A stretch of 64,000 bases of DNA from Pseudomonas putida (GTDB taxonomy: Bacteria > Pseudomonadota > Gammaproteobacteria > Pseudomonadales > Pseudomonadaceae): positions 1,116,001 through 1,180,000 of the forward strand of contig NZ_MINI01000048.1 in assembly GCF_002906855.1 (NCBI RefSeq). Reading direction: 5' to 3'. Position numbers and translations under genes: made by a program. Shown here in pieces: positions 42,575 through 50,762 of this stretch. The notes beneath the pieces are model-generated. The model made no database searches, was not told the DNA's origin, and was given only the letters and a program-made list of their open reading frames with translations. The first letter of the stretch is position 1. The number at the start of each line of letters is the position of its first letter.

Positions 42575-43018
42575 ATGAAGATCGGAGAACTGGCCAAGGC
42601 CACCGACTGCGCCGTGGAAACCATCCGCTATTACGAGCGCGAACAATTGCTGCCGGAGCCGGCGCGCACCGAGGGCAACTACCGGCAGTACACCCAGGCC
42701 CATGTGGAGCGGCTTACCTTCATCCGCAACTGCCGAACGCTGGACATGACCCTGGACGAGATCCGCAGCCTGCTACGCCTGCGCGACAGCCCAGACGACG
42801 CGTGCGGCAGCGTCAATGCGCTGATCGACGAGCATATCGAGCATGTGCAGGCGAGGATAGATGGCTTGGTGGCGTTGCAGGAGCAGCTGGTGGAGCTGCG
42901 GCGGCGCTGCAGTGCGCAGGGGGCGGAATGCGCGATCTTGCAGCAACTGGAAACGAACGGGGCGGTATCAGTACCGGATATTGAACATTCCCATGTGGGG
43001 CGTAGCCACGGGCATTGA
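42575..43018 (+). CDS. cadR: Cd(II)/Pb(II)-responsive MerR-family regulator CadR
   Basis: A 147-residue regulator with an N-terminal MerR winged helix (MKIGELAKATDCAVETIRYY) and a long dimerisation helix. Cys77, Cys112 and Cys119 are all present, which are the metal-binding positions known for P. putida CadR. The C-terminus ends in a histidine-rich tail (HSHVGRSHGH). It probably activates the divergent cadA gene by untwisting the promoter at 42529-42549 on binding cadmium. Confidence 0.94.
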   Translation: MKIGELAKATDCAVETIRYYEREQLLPEPARTEGNYRQYTQAHVERLTFIRNCRTLDMTLDEIRSLLRLRDSPDDACGSVNALIDEHIEHVQARIDGLVALQEQLVELRRRCSAQGAECAILQQLETNGAVSVPDIEHSHVGRSHGH

Positions 43019-43051
43019 GATTGCCGGGGGCGCCTCGTGCCCCCGGCAATC
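43019..43051. terminator. Hairpin between convergent cadR and thyA
   Basis: A 13-bp perfect stem, GATTGCCGGGGGC with its complement, encloses a 7-base loop directly after the cadR stop codon and before the convergent thyA end. There is no pronounced U run. Confidence 0.7.
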
Positions 43052-43058
43052 CAGAGAA

Positions 43059-44030
43059 TCACACCGCCATCGGCGCCGTCATCGGCGCATGGTGCTCATA
43101 CCCTTCCAGGCTGAAATCGCTCGGCTCGATCTTCTCCAGCCACTCCGGCTCGTACTTGCCGGTCTTGGCAAATTCCGGCACACGGTCGCTGATCACCAGC
43201 TTCGGCGCTTCCAGCGGCTCGCGCTTGAGCTGCTCGTTAAGCATGTCCAGATGGTTCTCATACACATGGGCATCGCCGATGAAGTAGGTGAACCAGCGCG
43301 GGGTGTAGCCGGTCAGGCGGCCGAACAGCGACAGCAACGCCGCGCCTTCGGTGAGGTTGAATGGCGTGCCCAGCCCCAGGTCGTTGGAGCGGATGTAAAG
43401 GGTCAGGGAAATTTCCTTGGTCTCGACATTCGGGTGGAACTGGTACAGCAGGTGGCACGGCGGCAGGGCCATTTCGTCGAGCTGGGCGCAATTCCAGCCG
43501 TGGAACAGGATGCGCCGGCTACCCGGGTCGGTGGCGATGGTGTCCAGGCACTGGCGCACCTGGTCGATGGACTTGTACAGGATGACGAACGCCACCCCGT
43601 CCTCTTCGTCCTGGGCGATGCGACGGAAACCCGCCTGCTCGGCCATTTCGATGGCTGCCGGGTTGCTCAGCGGGATGCGCTTGTAGCCTGGCCACTGGCG
43701 CCATTGCACGCCGTAGATCTCGCCCAGGTCGTCATGCCCCTGGCGGAACGGGTTGGCCAGCCACTGGGCGTTCTCGTTGGCGTTCTGGTCCCAGACCTTG
43801 CAGCCCAGCTCGCGGAATTCACCGGCGTTCTTCACGCCACGCAGGAAGCCGACCATCTCGCCGATTGCCGACTTGAACGCCAGTTTGCGCGTGGTAATGG
43901 CCGGGAAGCCTTTTTGCAGGTCGAAACGCAGCATGGCGCCCGGCAGGCTGATGGTGCGGATGCCAGTGCGGTTGCCTTGCAGCGTGCCGTTCTCGATGAC
44001 GTCGCGGACCAGGTCCAGATACTGTTTCAT
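43059..44030 (-). CDS. thyA: Thymidylate synthase ThyA, long form
   Basis: A 323-residue enzyme making dTMP from dUMP with methylenetetrahydrofolate. Catalytic Cys192 is in LPPCHLLYQF, and the dUMP-binding Arg/Asn/Asp/Tyr residues follow (RSNDLGLGTPFN). It is about 60 residues longer than E. coli ThyA (264); the extra residues lie mainly between YGVQWRQWPG (near 106) and LDTIATDPGSRR (near 162). Extended ThyA forms occur in P. putida. It is downstream of lgt, as in E. coli. Confidence 0.94.
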   Translation of the reverse strand: MKQYLDLVRDVIENGTLQGNRTGIRTISLPGAMLRFDLQKGFPAITTRKLAFKSAIGEMVGFLRGVKNAGEFRELGCKVWDQNANENAQWLANPFRQGHDDLGEIYGVQWRQWPGYKRIPLSNPAAIEMAEQAGFRRIAQDEEDGVAFVILYKSIDQVRQCLDTIATDPGSRRILFHGWNCAQLDEMALPPCHLLYQFHPNVETKEISLTLYIRSNDLGLGTPFNLTEGAALLSLFGRLTGYTPRWFTYFIGDAHVYENHLDMLNEQLKREPLEAPKLVISDRVPEFAKTGKYEPEWLEKIEPSDFSLEGYEHHAPMTAPMAV

Positions 44031-44048
44031 GGCTTACCTGTAACAAGA

Positions 44049-44073
44049 ACGGCAGGGGGATCACCCCTGCCGT
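44049..44073 (-). terminator. Hairpin between lgt and thyA
   Basis: ACGGCAGGGG and CCCCTGCCGT form a 10-bp perfect stem with a 5-base loop 9 bases past the lgt stop and 19 bases before the thyA start. It could attenuate read-through into thyA or stabilise the lgt message. Confidence 0.55.
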
Positions 44074-44081
44074 GGGAATAA

Positions 44082-44888
44082 TCAGGCGGGTTTCGCCGTG
44101 GGTTTGCGATTATAAGCCCACCAGATCAGGCCAAGGCCAGCCAGGATCATCGGCACGCAGAGAATCTGACCCATGGTCAGCCAGCCCCAAGCGATGTAAC
44201 CGAGCTGCGCGTCCGGCACTCGGACGAACTCCACGATGAAGCGGAAGATGCCGTAGAACAGCGCAAACATGCCGGAAACAGCCATGGTTGGCCGCGGCTT
44301 GCGCGAGAACAGCCAGAGGATGACGAACAGCGCCACGCCTTCCAGGGCGAACTGGTACAGCTGCGACGGGTGGCGCGGCAGCTGGGCCGGGTCGCTGAAC
44401 GGCGGGAAGATCATCGCCCATGGCACGTCGGTAGGTTTGCCCCACAGCTCGGCGTTGATGAAATTGCCGATACGCCCGGCGCCAAGGCCGATCGGCACCA
44501 GCGGTGCGACGAAGTCCATCAGCTCGAAGAACGACTTGTTGTTGCGCTTGCCGAACCAAAGCGCGGCCAGCATCACGCCGATGAAGCCGCCGTGGAACGA
44601 CATGCCGCCCTTCCACACCTCGAAGATCAGCGTCGGGTTGGCCAGGTAGGCGTGCAGGTCGTAGAACAGCACATAGCCCAGGCGCCCGCCGACGATCACA
44701 CCCATTGATAACCAGAACACCAGGTCGGAGAGTTTCTCACGGGTCCAGGTCGGGTCGAAGCGGTTGAGCCGGCGCGAGGCCAGCAGCCAGGCACCGCCGA
44801 TGCCGACCAGGTACATCAGGCCGTACCAGTGGATTTTCAGTGGCCCGAGGGCTACGGCCACGGGGTCTATCTGCGGGTAAGGCAGCAT
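44082..44888 (-). CDS. lgt: Prolipoprotein diacylglyceryl transferase Lgt
   Basis: A 268-residue inner-membrane enzyme with about seven helices that attaches diacylglycerol to the lipobox cysteine of prolipoproteins. The Lgt signature GRIGNFINAELWGKPT is near residue 142, and the essential His (MSFHGGFIG) near 95. It is encoded upstream of thyA, the usual gammaproteobacterial order, and 16 bases after the TauE-type permease gene. Confidence 0.96.
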   Translation of the reverse strand: MLPYPQIDPVAVALGPLKIHWYGLMYLVGIGGAWLLASRRLNRFDPTWTREKLSDLVFWLSMGVIVGGRLGYVLFYDLHAYLANPTLIFEVWKGGMSFHGGFIGVMLAALWFGKRNNKSFFELMDFVAPLVPIGLGAGRIGNFINAELWGKPTDVPWAMIFPPFSDPAQLPRHPSQLYQFALEGVALFVILWLFSRKPRPTMAVSGMFALFYGIFRFIVEFVRVPDAQLGYIAWGWLTMGQILCVPMILAGLGLIWWAYNRKPTAKPA

Positions 44889-44904
44889 GGAACTTCCTCT
44901 CGAT

Positions 44905-45687
44905 TCAAATCAGAAAGCTGAGGCCGACGCAGAACAGCAAGGCTGCGAACAGGCGTTTCAACAGGCGTGGCGACAGCTTGTGCGCCAGACGCGCGCCAAA
45001 GCGCGCAAAAAACATGCTGGTCACGGCAATGCCGACCAGCGCCGGCAGGTAGACGAAACCAATGCTGTGGGGCGGCAGGTGTTCCTCTTGCCAGCCCAGC
45101 AACATGAAACTCAGGGCGCTGGCCAGGGCAATCGGCAGACCGCAGGCCGAGGACGTCGCTACGGCCTTTTGCATCGGCAGGCCACGCCAGGTCAGGAACG
45201 GCACGGTCAGCGAGCCGCCGCCGATGCCGAAGATCGCCGAAGCCCAGCCAATCACCCCGCCAGCGCCGATCAAGGCCGGTTTGCCAGGGATGTCATGGCT
45301 GGCCTTTGGCTTGAGGTCCAGGGCCATCTGCGCGGCGATGATCAGGGCGAACACTCCGATGATCTTCTGCAACTGCGGGCCCTGGATCAGCGACGCGGTC
45401 TTGGCGCCGATACCGGCGCCGATGAGGATACCGAGGGTCATCCAGGCGAAGATAGGCCATTGCACCGCACCCTTGCGATGATGCTCGAGCACGGCGTTGA
45501 TCGAGGTGAAGACGATGGTCGCCAGCGAGGTACCCACTGCCAGGTGGGTCAGCACCGATGCGTCGAAGCCCTGCAAGGTAAAGCTGAACACCAGCACCGG
45601 CACGATGATGATGCCGCCACCCACCCCGAACAGCCCGGCCAGCACGCCGGCGCAGGCGCCCAACAGCAGATAGAGCACGAATTCCAT
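44905..45687 (-). CDS. TauE/SafE family sulfite-exporter-like permease
   Basis: A 260-residue protein with about eight helices and the repeated TauE/SafE pattern: GLFGVGGGIIIVPVL near residue 20 and SAIFGIGGGSLTVPFLTWRG near 155. Family members export sulfite or small organosulfonates, or carry anions; substrate here is not predictable. The start at 45687 (MEFVLYLLLGACAG) has a GGGGAA ribosome site; the upstream in-frame extension is short and unsupported. Confidence 0.85.
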   Translation of the reverse strand: MEFVLYLLLGACAGVLAGLFGVGGGIIIVPVLVFSFTLQGFDASVLTHLAVGTSLATIVFTSINAVLEHHRKGAVQWPIFAWMTLGILIGAGIGAKTASLIQGPQLQKIIGVFALIIAAQMALDLKPKASHDIPGKPALIGAGGVIGWASAIFGIGGGSLTVPFLTWRGLPMQKAVATSSACGLPIALASALSFMLLGWQEEHLPPHSIGFVYLPALVGIAVTSMFFARFGARLAHKLSPRLLKRLFAALLFCVGLSFLI

Positions 45688-45816
45688 TCGTATTCCCCGA
45701 GAAAACAATCCGGCATGGTAACGGAAGCCGGGCTCGGGGCTCTAGTGAACTCTGTGACAGGATGGATCGACACCCGTGCAGTGGGTACAGTGGGCAAAAA
45801 CACAGAGGCCCAACCT

Positions 45817-46563
45817 ATGTGCCTGATCGTATTTGCCTGGCGGCCGGGTCATGCCCTGCCGCTGATCGTCGCGGCCAACCGTGACGAGTTCTACGCCCGC
45901 CCGACCCAGGCCCTGGCCGCCTGGGAAGATGCGCCCGGGGTGCATGCCGGGCGCGATCTTGAAGCCGGCGGCACCTGGCTGGGCGTCGGCCCGCAGGGGC
46001 GCTTCGCGGCGCTGACCAATATTCGCGACCCAGGACAGGTGCTGGGGCCACGCTCGCGGGGCGAGCTGGTGGCGGCGTATCTGCAGGGTGACCTGGGGGT
46101 GGAGGCCTACCTCGACCAGGTCGCCAGCCGCAGCGAGCAGTATTCAGGGTTCAACCTGCTGGTGGGTGATGGTCACCAGCTGGGCTACCTGCATGCCCGG
46201 GATGTGGCGCCACGCTTGCTGGAGGCCGGGGTGTACGGGCTGTCCAATGCCGGGCTGGATACGCCGTGGCCGAAGCTTGTGAAAGCGCGCAATGGGTTGC
46301 AAGGGATGCTGGACACGGCCGATCCACAGCGGTTGCTGGCGTTGCTGGCAGACAACGAGCCGGCAGCCGACGCTGAGTTACCAGAAACAGGCGTGGGGGT
46401 GGCGACCGAGAAGTTGCTGTCGAGTGTGTTTATTGCCAGCCAGAACTATGGCACTCGGGCTAGTACCGTGCTGATTGTTGATGATAGGGGCAGAAGGCGG
46501 CTGGTTGAGCGCAGCTTCGGGCCCTTTGGTGGGCATCTTGGGGAAGTCAGCCTGGAAGTATGA
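45817..46563 (+). CDS. NRDE/TANGO2 family protein
   Basis: A 248-residue protein starting MCLIVFAW, with Cys2 (exposed as the N-terminal nucleophile if Met is removed) and the family-naming motif ANRDEFYARPT at about 19-29. GGTWLGV near 51 and FNLLVGD near 113 are also conserved. It belongs to the Ntn-hydrolase-like TANGO2 family, whose human member affects lipid and heme metabolism; bacterial function is unknown. The ATG at 45817 is chosen because Cys2 is invariant. Confidence 0.87.
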   Translation: MCLIVFAWRPGHALPLIVAANRDEFYARPTQALAAWEDAPGVHAGRDLEAGGTWLGVGPQGRFAALTNIRDPGQVLGPRSRGELVAAYLQGDLGVEAYLDQVASRSEQYSGFNLLVGDGHQLGYLHARDVAPRLLEAGVYGLSNAGLDTPWPKLVKARNGLQGMLDTADPQRLLALLADNEPAADAELPETGVGVATEKLLSSVFIASQNYGTRASTVLIVDDRGRRRLVERSFGPFGGHLGEVSLEV

Positions 46564-46576
46564 GGCAGTCTTCACT

Positions 46577-46648
46577 GGCCTCTGCGCGGGACAAGCCCGC
46601 TCCTACAGGTTTTTGCCTGTAGGAGCGGGCTTGTCCCGCGCAGAGGCC
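46577..46648. repeat. Perfect REP doublet (REPIN-like palindrome)
   Basis: Two 33-bp arms are exact inverted copies, starting GGCCTCTGCGCGGGACAAGC on the left, with a 6-base TTTTTG loop. It is a typical P. putida doublet of REP sequences, lying between the convergent NRDE and ptsP genes. The RNA would form a very stable hairpin that could also block transcription in both directions. Confidence 0.9.
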
Positions 46649-46667
46649 GGCACCGGCAACCTCAAAT

Positions 46668-48947
46668 TCAGAGGGTCTTGTTGGCCCCAGGCCCGATCAT
46701 CCGCGCCAAGCCGAGGTTCTTCAGGGCCAGCTGCAGCGAGCTGTGGATAACTTGCGGGTTGTCATGGCTCAAAGCTTCAACCAGCAACTCTTTGGCCTTG
46801 CTCATGTTCACCTGGCGCAGCATCCACTTCACTTTCGGCAAGTTGGTGGCGTTCATCGATAGGCTATCGAAGCCCATGGCCATCAACAGGATCGCCGCTG
46901 CCGGATCGCCCGCCATCTCGCCGCAGATGCTCACCGGCTTGCCTTCGCCATGGGCATCACGCACCACAGTGTTGAGCGCCTGCAACACCGCCGGGTGCAG
47001 GTAGTCGTAAAGGTCGGCGACCCGCGGGTTGTTGCGGTCCACCGCCAACAGGTACTGGGTCAGGTCGTTGGAACCGACGGAGAGGAAGTCCACCTGCCGC
47101 GCCAGCTCCTTGGTCTGGTACACCGCCGCAGGGATTTCCACCATCACACCCACCGGCGGCATCGGCACGTCGGTGCCTTCGTCGCGCACTTCGCCCCAGG
47201 CACGGTGGATCAGGTGCAGCGCCTCTTCCAACTCGTGAATGCCGGAAATCATCGGCAGCAGGATGCGCAGGTTGTTCAGGCCCTCGCTGGCTTTGAGCAT
47301 GGCGCGGGTCTGCACCAGGAAGATTTCCGGGTGATCGAGGGTGACGCGAATGCCGCGCCAGCCGAGGAACGGGTTCTCTTCCTTGATCGGGAAGTACGAC
47401 AGCGCCTTGTCACCACCGATGTCGAGGGTACGCATGGTCACCGGCAGCGGGTGGAAGGCCGCCAGCTGTTCGCGGTAGATCGCCAGCTGCTCTTTCTCGC
47501 TGGGGAAGCGCTGGTTGATCATGAACGGCACTTCGGTGCGGTAGAGGCCCACGCCTTCGGCGCCACGCTGCTGGGCACGGGCCACATCGGCGAGCAGGCC
47601 GGTGTTGACCCACAGCGGCATGCGGTGGCCGTCGGGGGTAACGCACGGCAGTTCGCGCAGGGCGTCGAGGCCCTGGGCCAGCTGGCGTTCCTCTTCGACC
47701 ACGTCGCTGTACTGCTTGCGCAGCACCTCGCTGGGGTTGGTGAACACCTCGCCCTTGTAGCCGTCGACAATCATTTCGATGCCATCGACCTTGGAATACG
47801 GCAGGTCGACCAGGCCCATCACCGTCGGGATGCCCATGGCCCGGGCGAGGATGGCGACGTGGGAGTTGCCCGACCCCAGCACCGAGACCAGGCCAACCAG
47901 CTTGCCTTCCGGCACTTCGCCGAGCATCGCCGGGGTCAGCTCTTCACTGACCAGGATGGTGTTGTCGGCATACACCAGCGACTGCGAGCGGGCTTCCTGC
48001 AGGTAAGCCAGCAGGCGCCGGCCAAGGTCCTTCACATCCGAGGCGCGCTCGCGCAGGTAGTCGTCATCCATCAGCTCGAAGCGGTTGACGTGCTCGCCAA
48101 CCACCTGGCGCAGGGCGCCCTGGGCCCATTGGCCAGTCTTGATGACCTCGACCACCTCACCACCGAGGGCTGCGTCTTCGAGCATCATCAGGTACACGTC
48201 GAACAGTGCGCGCTCTTCCGGACGCAGCTGGGTCGCCAGCTTGGCTGACAGCTTGCGCATGTCGGCGCGCACGCCTTCGAGCGCATTGTTGAACAGTTTC
48301 AGTTCGGCGTCGATGTCATCGACGGCCTTGTCCGGCACCACTTCCAGGTCAGCCGGTGGCAGCATGACCACGGCACGCCCGACAGCGGCGCCCGGCGAGC
48401 CCGGCACGCCGACGAAGCGTGCCTCCTGGATGCCTTTGCCCTGGCGGCCCAGGCCCCGGATCGAACCGGTGGCTTCGGCGTGGGCGATTACCCCGGCGAG
48501 CTGAGCGCTCATGGTCACGAGGAAGGCTTCTTCACCTTCATCGAACTGGCGGCGCTCCTTCTGCTGGATGACCAGGACACCGACCACACGGCGGTGGTGG
48601 ATGATCGGCGCACCGAGGAAGGAGGCGAATTTCTCTTCGCCGGTTTCGGCGAAGTAGCGATAACGCGGGTGATCGGCGGCGTTTTCCAGGTTCAGCGGTT
48701 CTTCCCGGGTACCGACCAGGCCGACCAGGCCCTCGTTGGGCGCCATGCTGACCTTGCCGATGGAACGCTTGTTCAGGCCTTCGGTAGCCATCAGCACGAA
48801 GCGGTTGGTTTCCGGGTCGAGCAGGTACACCGAGCAGACCTGGCTGCCCATGGCCTCCTTGACGCGCAAGACAATGATCCCCAACGCCGTCTTGAGATCT
48901 TTGGCGGAGTTCACTTCCTGGACGATCTTGCGCAGCGTATTGAGCAT
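46668..48947 (-). CDS. ptsP: Phosphoenolpyruvate-protein phosphotransferase PtsP (EI-Ntr)
   Basis: A 759-residue first enzyme of the nitrogen-related PTS. An N-terminal GAF domain (about 17-155) is followed by a PEP-utilizing N domain, the phosphoryl His363 in LGSGNSHVAILARAMG, and a C-terminal TIM barrel (about 420-750). It passes phosphate from PEP to NPr and then to EIIA-Ntr, linking nitrogen and carbon status to potassium and PHB metabolism in P. putida. It follows rppH by 22 bases, the conserved arrangement. Confidence 0.95.
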   Translation of the reverse strand: MLNTLRKIVQEVNSAKDLKTALGIIVLRVKEAMGSQVCSVYLLDPETNRFVLMATEGLNKRSIGKVSMAPNEGLVGLVGTREEPLNLENAADHPRYRYFAETGEEKFASFLGAPIIHHRRVVGVLVIQQKERRQFDEGEEAFLVTMSAQLAGVIAHAEATGSIRGLGRQGKGIQEARFVGVPGSPGAAVGRAVVMLPPADLEVVPDKAVDDIDAELKLFNNALEGVRADMRKLSAKLATQLRPEERALFDVYLMMLEDAALGGEVVEVIKTGQWAQGALRQVVGEHVNRFELMDDDYLRERASDVKDLGRRLLAYLQEARSQSLVYADNTILVSEELTPAMLGEVPEGKLVGLVSVLGSGNSHVAILARAMGIPTVMGLVDLPYSKVDGIEMIVDGYKGEVFTNPSEVLRKQYSDVVEEERQLAQGLDALRELPCVTPDGHRMPLWVNTGLLADVARAQQRGAEGVGLYRTEVPFMINQRFPSEKEQLAIYREQLAAFHPLPVTMRTLDIGGDKALSYFPIKEENPFLGWRGIRVTLDHPEIFLVQTRAMLKASEGLNNLRILLPMISGIHELEEALHLIHRAWGEVRDEGTDVPMPPVGVMVEIPAAVYQTKELARQVDFLSVGSNDLTQYLLAVDRNNPRVADLYDYLHPAVLQALNTVVRDAHGEGKPVSICGEMAGDPAAAILLMAMGFDSLSMNATNLPKVKWMLRQVNMSKAKELLVEALSHDNPQVIHSSLQLALKNLGLARMIGPGANKTL

Positions 48948-48969
48948 GGCTCGGGGTCGAACTCCGTCG

Positions 48970-49449
48970 TCAGTCGCGCGTCAGCAGACGCGGTGCAAGC
49001 TCTTTCAGGGCGCGGCGGTAGACTTCACGCTTGAATGTCACCACCTGGCCCAGCGGGTACCAATAGCTGACCCAGCGCCAGCCGTCGAACTCCGGCTTGC
49101 CGGTCAGGTCCATCCGCACCCGTTGTTCATTGCTCACCAGGCGCAGCAAAAACCACTTTTGCTTCTGGCCGATGCACAGCGGCTGGCTGTGGGTGCGGAC
49201 CAGCCGCTGGGGTAAACGATAACGCAACCAGCCGCGGGTGCAGGCAAGAATTTCCACATCGTCGCGTTCAAGGCCAACTTCTTCGTTCAACTCGCGGTAC
49301 AGGGCATCTTCTGGCGTCTCGTCAGGGTTGATACCACCCTGGGGGAATTGCCAGGCATCCTGGTTGATCCGCCGAGCCCATAGCACCTGCCCGGCATCAT
49401 TCGTCAGAATGATCCCGACATTGGGGCGAAAACCATCCGGGTCGATCAC
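48970..49449 (-). CDS. rppH: RNA pyrophosphohydrolase RppH
   Basis: A 159-residue Nudix hydrolase that removes pyrophosphate from the 5' end of mRNA and thereby starts RNase E-dependent decay. The Nudix box is at 38-60 (GGINPDETPEDALYRELNEE) with the metal-binding glutamates. The start is a GTG at 49449 (IDPDGFRPNVGIIL), which gives standard RppH length. It lies upstream of ptsP and opposite the divergent HAD phosphatase gene. Confidence 0.94.
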   Translation of the reverse strand: MIDPDGFRPNVGIILTNDAGQVLWARRINQDAWQFPQGGINPDETPEDALYRELNEEVGLERDDVEILACTRGWLRYRLPQRLVRTHSQPLCIGQKQKWFLLRLVSNEQRVRMDLTGKPEFDGWRWVSYWYPLGQVVTFKREVYRRALKELAPRLLTRD

Positions 49450-49590
49450 GGCAGCAACCTCGCAAACGCATGTCACCGCATTGTTCCACAAAGCTTGCGA
49501 GCGCAGCAACGCGCCCGCCAAGCTTATGTGCAGGGCAGTGAAAACTCCGTATTCTGCGGGCCTACCCTGTGGCTGACACGAGTGACCGCG

Positions 49591-50247
49591 ATGCGCCTGG
49601 CTTTATTCGACCTGGACAATACCCTCCTCGGTGGCGACAGTGACCACGCCTGGGGTGACTACCTGTGCGAGCGGGGCATTCTCGACCCGGTCGCGTACAA
49701 GAATCGCAACGACGCTTTCTACCAGGACTACCTGAACGGCACCCTGGACCTGCAGGCCTACCTGGCCTTCTCCATGGAAATCCTCGCAGCCACCGAACCG
49801 GCCCAGCTCGACCAATGGCACCGCGAGTTCATGCGCGACTGCATCGAGCCGATCATCCTGCCCAAGGCCCTGGCCTTGCTGCAGCAACACCGCGAGGCCG
49901 GCGACCAGCTGGTGATCATCACGGCCACCAATCGCTTCGTCACTGCACCGATTGCCCGCCGCCTGGGTGTGCGCGTGCTGCTGGCAACCGAATGCGAGAC
50001 GCACGACGGCCGCTATACCGGGCGTAGTACCGATATAGCGTGTTTTCGTGAAGGCAAGGTGACGCGGCTGGAGCGCTGGATGCTGGAGAACGGGTTCGAC
50101 CTGGAGGACAGCTATTTCTACAGCGACTCGATGAATGACCTGCCGTTACTGGAGCGGGTGACCCATGCGGTGGCGGTGGATCCGGACCCGAACTTGCGGG
50201 CCGAGGCCGAAAAACGCGGCTGGCCTGTGGTTTCCCTCAGGGATTGA
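49591..50247 (+). CDS. HAD-IB family phosphatase
   Basis: A 218-residue HAD hydrolase of the IB/phosphoserine-phosphatase-like group. Motif I LALFDLDNTLL is at residues 3-13, motif II VIITATN near 108, and motif IV YSDSMNDLPLL near 175. The four-helix cap inserted between motifs I and II favours small organic phosphates. The true substrate is unknown. It is divergent from rppH; the ATG at 49591 begins the motif and the AGTGACC sequence before it is a weak ribosome site. Confidence 0.88.
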   Translation: MRLALFDLDNTLLGGDSDHAWGDYLCERGILDPVAYKNRNDAFYQDYLNGTLDLQAYLAFSMEILAATEPAQLDQWHREFMRDCIEPIILPKALALLQQHREAGDQLVIITATNRFVTAPIARRLGVRVLLATECETHDGRYTGRSTDIACFREGKVTRLERWMLENGFDLEDSYFYSDSMNDLPLLERVTHAVAVDPDPNLRAEAEKRGWPVVSLRD

Positions 50248-50260
50248 GGTTTTCCTGTCT

Positions 50261-50279
50261 TGCCCCGCGAAGAGGCCGG
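50261..50279. repeat. REP element half-site
   Basis: TGCCCCGCGAAGAGGCCGG is one arm of the local REP family without its partner. It lies between convergent genes. Confidence 0.45.
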
Positions 50280-50298
50280 TATTGGTAGCACAAGGCTG

Positions 50299-50724
50299 TC
50301 ATACTGGCTTGGCGCCCATCAGCCCGGCGATGGACAGGAAGCACACCCCGCTGAACACCGCCAGCGCCAGGGTAAACCGCAACCCCACCACTTCAGCCTT
50401 GCGCAGCCGGTTCAGCCGCACCAGCAGCCACCACCCGGCAAACGCACCCAGCGTATAGATGACACTGGATGCCACGACCCAGGTCTGCCCCAACGGCCAA
50501 CCCACCAGATGCACCAGCCACCAGCCGGTGAATGGCATGCTCACCAGGCACACCCCCATCACCAGCCAGACGAACACCAGCGGCCGGCGCAGCAGCTTGG
50601 CATAGGCCTGGGCATCGCCCTGGCGGCGGGCCCGCACGGTCCAGGCCGTCAGGCCCAGGGCGCCCAGCAGCAACAGCGCGGTGGCGATGATGTGCAGGGC
50701 CTTGAGGGTGGTCAGGTGTTCCAT
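50299..50724 (-). CDS. DUF2269 family membrane protein
   Basis: A 141-residue protein with four hydrophobic helices. The N-terminus (MEHLTTLKALHIIATALLLL) holds the conserved KxxHI pattern of the DUF2269 family. These proteins are uncharacterised, though the His residues could hold a heme or metal. It is transcribed in the same direction as ilvA, from which it is separated by 38 bases, and may be its operon member. Confidence 0.8.
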   Translation of the reverse strand: MEHLTTLKALHIIATALLLLGALGLTAWTVRARRQGDAQAYAKLLRRPLVFVWLVMGVCLVSMPFTGWWLVHLVGWPLGQTWVVASSVIYTLGAFAGWWLLVRLNRLRKAEVVGLRFTLALAVFSGVCFLSIAGLMGAKPV

Positions 50725-50762
50725 GTCTTCACATCCTTGAGCGATAAGCCAAGCTTAGCCGC

